A stretch of 10,879 bases of DNA, from the NCBI GenBank assembly GCA_004335635.1, contig QAXH01006449.1, forward strand, positions 10,226 through 21,104, in the 5' to 3' direction. The translations under genes and the position numbers were made by a program. The stretch is from Chloromonas sp. AAM2. Taxonomy: Eukaryota > Chlorophyta > Chlorophyceae > Chlamydomonadales > Chlamydomonadaceae. Position 1 is the first letter of the stretch. Each line of letters opens with the position of its first letter. Below are positions 7,618 through 10,879 of this stretch, piece by piece. A model generated the notes under the pieces. That model did no database searches. It was not told the DNA's origin and saw nothing but the letters and a program-made list of their open reading frames with translations.

Positions 7618-10082
7618 CTAGTGGTTGGCTTCTGTCCAAAGCACAACCGGCCCCGTGAGGGCGACTCGGTCATAGCTCCTCACAACCTTCAAATGGTCCG
7701 TTTCTACCACAAGCAAGTACTCGTAGCCTGTGCCCGTCTTGGTATCTGACTGCCAGAAGGACTTCCCATCCATGTCGTATGCCACCAGGTTGCCGTCTGT
7801 CTGCATCACCAGGTCACGAGGCTTGGGTGAGAATGAACTGGATGCCCACAGAACCTGGTTGTTGGGGCCGTACAACACCAGGTTACCTGCAGGCAGGCAG
7901 TTCAAAGCATGCATCTTGATATATACGTTGTGATTACATCAGGGGGGCTGTATGCACTGAGCACGTACGCTAGCAAGAGACGAGGCCGGGTGGCAGCCTC
8001 CGTATGTATAGAAATCAGTTACCCCTCAAACCAGCAGTGATCATTTGTTAGGCATTCAAGGTTATGGCCACAAAGAGCATTCGTCTGTTGGTCTACCAGC
8101 CAGGCTTGCACAGTATATTTGTAGAGTACTGCAAGCCGTGTTAAGCAGCCTGTTTGCGGGTGGTGCATGGTAGTATTTGCTATCTGGCTAGGGACGGTAA
8201 GCAGACAAACAGGCAGGATGTAACGTAATCACAAGCGGATGCAATTACACTGAACGGATAACGACGGACAAGCCTCGGTGCACGCAGGCACCACGTTTTA
8301 AACGTTGATCGTTTCTAGCCCCCGAAGCAAGCTGGACAATAGAATGACAATCAGCCTTGTAAGGTTGCTTTGTAGTAGACTCCGATAAGCTTCAGGCAGT
8401 GCTTTGCGGTGAAACGCATCTTTGCCATTTGGGTTCAGTGGTGCTTACCATCATTTTGGAATGTGAGGAACGATTGGCTTGTTTTGATTGATGTGCCCGG
8501 AAAAAGCTTAGACACAGCAGTAGGGCACTTGCTTGTGGGTGCGCCACTGTAGAGAGCTGCAAGGAAGGAGCAGGATAACGACATGCATCAATGTTTGACA
8601 TTGGCTTGCACTGGCTGACACTTGCTAACATCACCGGCTGGTGCTGGCTGATACCAGCTGGTGCTGGCTGGTTATGGCTGGGTAGTGATGGCTGGTGATG
8701 ACTGTTGCTGGCTGGTGCTGCTGGTGCTGGCTGGAACTGCTGGCGCTGGCTGGTGATGACTGCCACTGGCTGGTACTGGCTGGTGCTGGCTGGCACTGGC
8801 TAATGATGGCTGGTACTGGCTGGTGCGGGCTGGTGCGGGCTGGTGCGGGCTGACACCAGCTGATGCTGGCTGACACCGGCTGGTGCTGGCTGGTGATGGA
8901 CGACTCTAACTGGTACTGTTGACAGTGGCTGGCTTCGTCTGGCACTGACTGGCCTTGAACAGGAACACGTCTGATGTGGCTTCTGTCCGCACGAGAAAGT
9001 TCGTACAGGAAACCTTGTACAGGAAAGCATGACTCACCTCTTCCGTTACCGGCTGCATCCGCCACGATCTGCGACCACATAAGTCTTAGCTGTGCCAAAG
9101 GCGACAGGGGCGGCAGAGGGGGTGGAGGGGGCGGCGAAGCCGGTGCATGCCAAACCAAGCGCGGCGGAGTTTGTTCGTACAAGCCCCACCACCGCGCATT
9201 TTGCACAACCACCGCTGTGGACTTCGATCCATTGGTGTTGGTGCACCAAAGGGGATATGCTTTGCCTTGATGCACCTCGTGAACGCAGAGGTTGCCGTTG
9301 ACCAGGTCTGCATATGCTGCATTGCCCTCGTAACCAGCATCAGCCCTGCAATGAAAGTTGGAGAGAATGAAGGACATGTCAGACAGCATTAAGTGGGCAT
9401 GGCTCAACGGAAATGAGGTGGTTGTGCATGACTGTTTGTGCATGTTCACGGCCCGGCAGCAATACAAATCAGACATGTACCCCTGGCTCACAAGCACTGG
9501 ACTCAAGCATCACATGGAATTGCCCGTGCCAGAAAAGGCACTTGTAAGGCGGGATAAGACATGCCAAACGATCATGCTCATGTTCACGACCTGCTTGGCG
9601 GAAAGTTTTGACCATGCATTTGGGACCAACTCTGCTTGCCATAGGAGGTACAACATTGGCGCATTGGCCCCATGTGTTAGCCCCTTCACTTACCAATCCG
9701 CCTGCCAGAAGTTCACGAGGTAGTGTTGGCTGGGCGTTCCTGTGTCCGTTGCAGTTTTGAACCTGGTATCGATCCATGCCAACTTCAGACGCTTCGGGCG
9801 CAGCACGAGCTGAACCAAGCCATCGGTGCTGCAGATTGCGTTGTCGACGTATAGCTTGTCAGAGTTTTGCATGGATTCTGCAAGAACAACGGCAATGCGC
9901 CGTATCCGTTTAACCACGCTCCATGAAGAGACGCAGTCCATCAAATTGCTTGGATGCAGGATCTACACTGCTTACTCACGATTGTATGCGCAGTTCATCC
10001 ATTCTGCGTTCACCGCAGCCAGTCCTAAGGAACACTGCAGGATCACAATGTGCAGCAACAAAGACCTGCGAGATGGCGCCAT
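7618..10082 (-). CDS. Gene B: paralogue of gene A, secreted tandem B-lectin protein with proline-rich hinge, five exons
   Basis: Exons on the minus strand are 10082-9980, 9877-9694, 9345-9038, 8556-8449 and 7886-7618 (TAG stop), giving about 323 aa. Donors are GTGAGTA, GTAAGTG, GTGAGTC and GTAAGCA; acceptors end in GCAG. Phases are 1, 2, 1, 1, exactly as in gene A. Residues 1-26 form a signal peptide (AVNA|EW). A degenerate lectin domain lies at about 38-163, then the same SPPPPPPLPPLSP hinge, then a second B-lectin domain with QNDGNLVLY (232-240) and QTDGNLVAY (263-271). The third motif is decayed (ETDHLKVVR). All five mature cysteines of gene A are kept. By hand count the two proteins agree at about 224 of 286 positions over exons 2-5. 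Intron 4 splits the first mannose motif between Asp and Gly. An in-frame ATG at 10109 would add nine residues to the signal peptide and cannot be excluded; 10082 matches the gene A start. The two genes are in the same orientation, 2.8 kb apart. Confidence 0.87.
7936..7985. repeat. Dispersed repeat copy in intron 4 of gene B
   Basis: Shorter partner of 3736-3805, with the two outer blocks conserved and the middle missing. It sits close to the acceptor end of intron 4 (exon 5 starts at 7886). Confidence 0.5.
8603..8953. repeat. Minisatellite of about 10-bp period (ctggctggtg-like) in intron 3 of gene B
   Basis: The block is built from degenerate copies of a ctggctggtg-like word with gatgactg and acaccagctg variants; three near-perfect ggctggtgcg copies sit at about 8819-8849. 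It fills most of the 481-nt intron 3 between exons 3 and 4. On the minus strand it has no stop in the frame of exon 3 until 8631, so exon 3 plus intron reads as one long frame rich in Gln, Pro, Ala, Ser and His. Gene A intron 3 has no such array. Retention would shift the frame of exon 4 (481 is not a multiple of three). Confidence 0.9.
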
Positions 10083-10554
10083 CGTGCGCACACCATTGTG
10101 AGATGCCATTTTATGGCACTAATCAATACAATGTGGTTGTTCACTCGGCTTTAAAGACTGTTTAAAGACCGCGAAACCGTACGTTGAATCGTCTCTGTGG
10201 TCCGCACGTGCTTGCAGTGCAGCCTTGCTCGCACGTCGCAAGCGGGAAGCTGCAGACTGTCGTCTGCCACCTACGAGTCACAAGGCAATGCAGCTTGCTC
10301 TTGCATGGTCCAGCAGTAAATGTGATGTATGCCGGCAGACCTGGATGCAATCGGCGTCTGCGGCCAACCCAACAACCCGGCATTCGGGCTCTCCAGTACA
10401 GCTCAGGCGATGGCCAATCAACTCGCAAAGCGGCAACTGGGGAAGGGAGGAATCAAACTGTGCATATCGTGACAGAAGACCGTGCATCAACCCAGACAGA
10501 CCATAACAGGCAGCATCTCAGTCAACAGCACCTATTTAAACCACAAATGAGAGT
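10083..10554. other. Upstream region of gene B, no gene recognised
   Basis: This lies between the gene B start and the end of the retrotransposon fragment and should hold the gene B promoter and 5' UTR. Overlapping open frames occur on both strands without recognisable domains. Part of it may be the 3' untranslated region of the retrotransposon, but no boundary is visible. Confidence 0.4.
10150..10169 (-). promoter_or_regulatory. Doubled GTCTTTAAA word upstream of gene B
   Basis: The minus strand reads GTCTTTAAA twice, 11 bp apart (one helical turn), 68-87 bp before the chosen ATG. The TTTAAA core is TATA-like, so this may be a core promoter or a paired site. No equivalent is seen upstream of gene A. 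Confidence 0.25.
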
Positions 10555-10879
10555 TCAGTCCAGACCGTCCAGGATAGCTTGACGCTTGGCCATAACTCTG
10601 ATGAGGAAACTGGCAAGTCTTTTCCATGCATGCCCATTGTCCGGGTTCATGACATGCCTCATGTATGCATCGGGGTTGCCANNNTCAGTGCCAACAGCAA
10701 AAACGTCTTCAAACTGCACCCGGATGTCAACATAGGCTTCACATTCCAAGATATGCAGCTCATCTTCTCTAGCCCCAGCCTCGCAGCAGCGGCAATCATG
10801 ATCATGTGGTCTTCTATTCGGTGGGTATCTCATCCTCTCAATGTTCAAATCATGTGAGCTCATGCGAAATGCTGCTAGG
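10555..10879 (-). mobile_element. C-terminal fragment of a LINE-type (non-LTR) retrotransposon reverse transcriptase polyprotein
   Basis: This minus-strand frame is open from the right window edge to a TGA at 10555-10557. It reads FRMSSHDLNIERMRY, then a cysteine/histidine cluster CRCC-x11-H-x3-C (CRCCEAGAREDELHILEC), then a basic tail. Known for the family: non-LTR retrotransposon polyproteins often end with an 'F/R-x-S/G-x-H-x-L-x-x-E-x-x-R' stretch followed by a C-x2-C...H-x3/4-C zinc-binding element after the reverse transcriptase domain. The catalytic core would lie beyond the window, so completeness cannot be judged. Three unknown bases (10682-10684) interrupt it without breaking the frame. 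No poly-A or simple-repeat tail is visible below 10555 to mark the 3' end. It lies about 470 bp upstream of gene B's start. Confidence 0.6.
10682..10684. other. Three undetermined bases (NNN)
   Basis: Assembly or consensus ambiguity inside the retrotransposon frame. The frame is open on both sides at this length; the true gap size is unknown. Confidence 0.95.

Noticed and set aside
8603..8953. CRISPR-like array
   Set aside because: Units are about 10 bp, contiguous and degenerate with no unique spacers, and the setting is a eukaryotic intron.
8631..9506. A 291-codon minus-strand frame, the longest in the window
   Set aside because: It runs from intron 2 through exon 3 into the intron 3 minisatellite. 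Homology with gene A and good splice signals at 9345, 9038 and 8556 show it is exon 3 with read-through on both sides.

Overview
The window looks like nuclear DNA from a chlorophyte green alga. The evidence is short exons separated by GT-AG introns with GTAAG/GTGAG donors and (C/T)TGCAG acceptors, a serine-proline-rich wall-protein-style hinge, abundant mini- and microsatellites, and a non-LTR retrotransposon fragment. Base composition is fairly balanced rather than strongly GC-rich, which would suit a Dunaliella-like alga better than Chlamydomonas or Volvox. That placement is inference. No bacterial-style operon is present, and there is a short NNN run at 10682-10684.

The main content is a head-to-tail pair of paralogous five-exon genes, both on the minus strand. 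Gene A spans 4839-2565 (about 322 aa) and gene B spans 10082-7618 (about 323 aa). I built both models by reading splice sites by hand. All four introns fall at the same codon positions and phases in both genes, and exons 2-5 have identical lengths (184, 308, 108, 269 nt). Each predicted protein has a signal peptide, a degenerate bulb-type (B-) lectin-like domain, a proline-rich hinge, and a second B-lectin domain. The second domain carries two perfect Q-x-D-x-N-x-V-x-Y mannose-binding motifs and one decayed copy. They are probably secreted or wall-associated mannose-binding proteins.

Layout: 1-2564 is the 3' flank of gene A, with a 27-bp tandem repeat at the left edge, microsatellites, and a segment (1313-1474) shared with the 3' flank of gene B (6727-6866). 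2565-4839 is gene A; its intron 3 holds an AT-rich duplication. 4840-7617 lies between the genes, with a 28-bp triple repeat and one unrecognised open frame. 7618-10082 is gene B; its intron 3 holds a minisatellite of about 10-bp period that happens to stay open in frame with exon 3. 10083-10554 is the upstream region of gene B. 10555-10879 is the C-terminal end of a LINE-type reverse transcriptase polyprotein, running off the window edge.

The paralogues are about 78% identical in protein over exons 2-5 by hand count, and their introns are mostly unalignable. Even so, they share long tracts with no synonymous change, which suggests patchy gene conversion or strong constraint.
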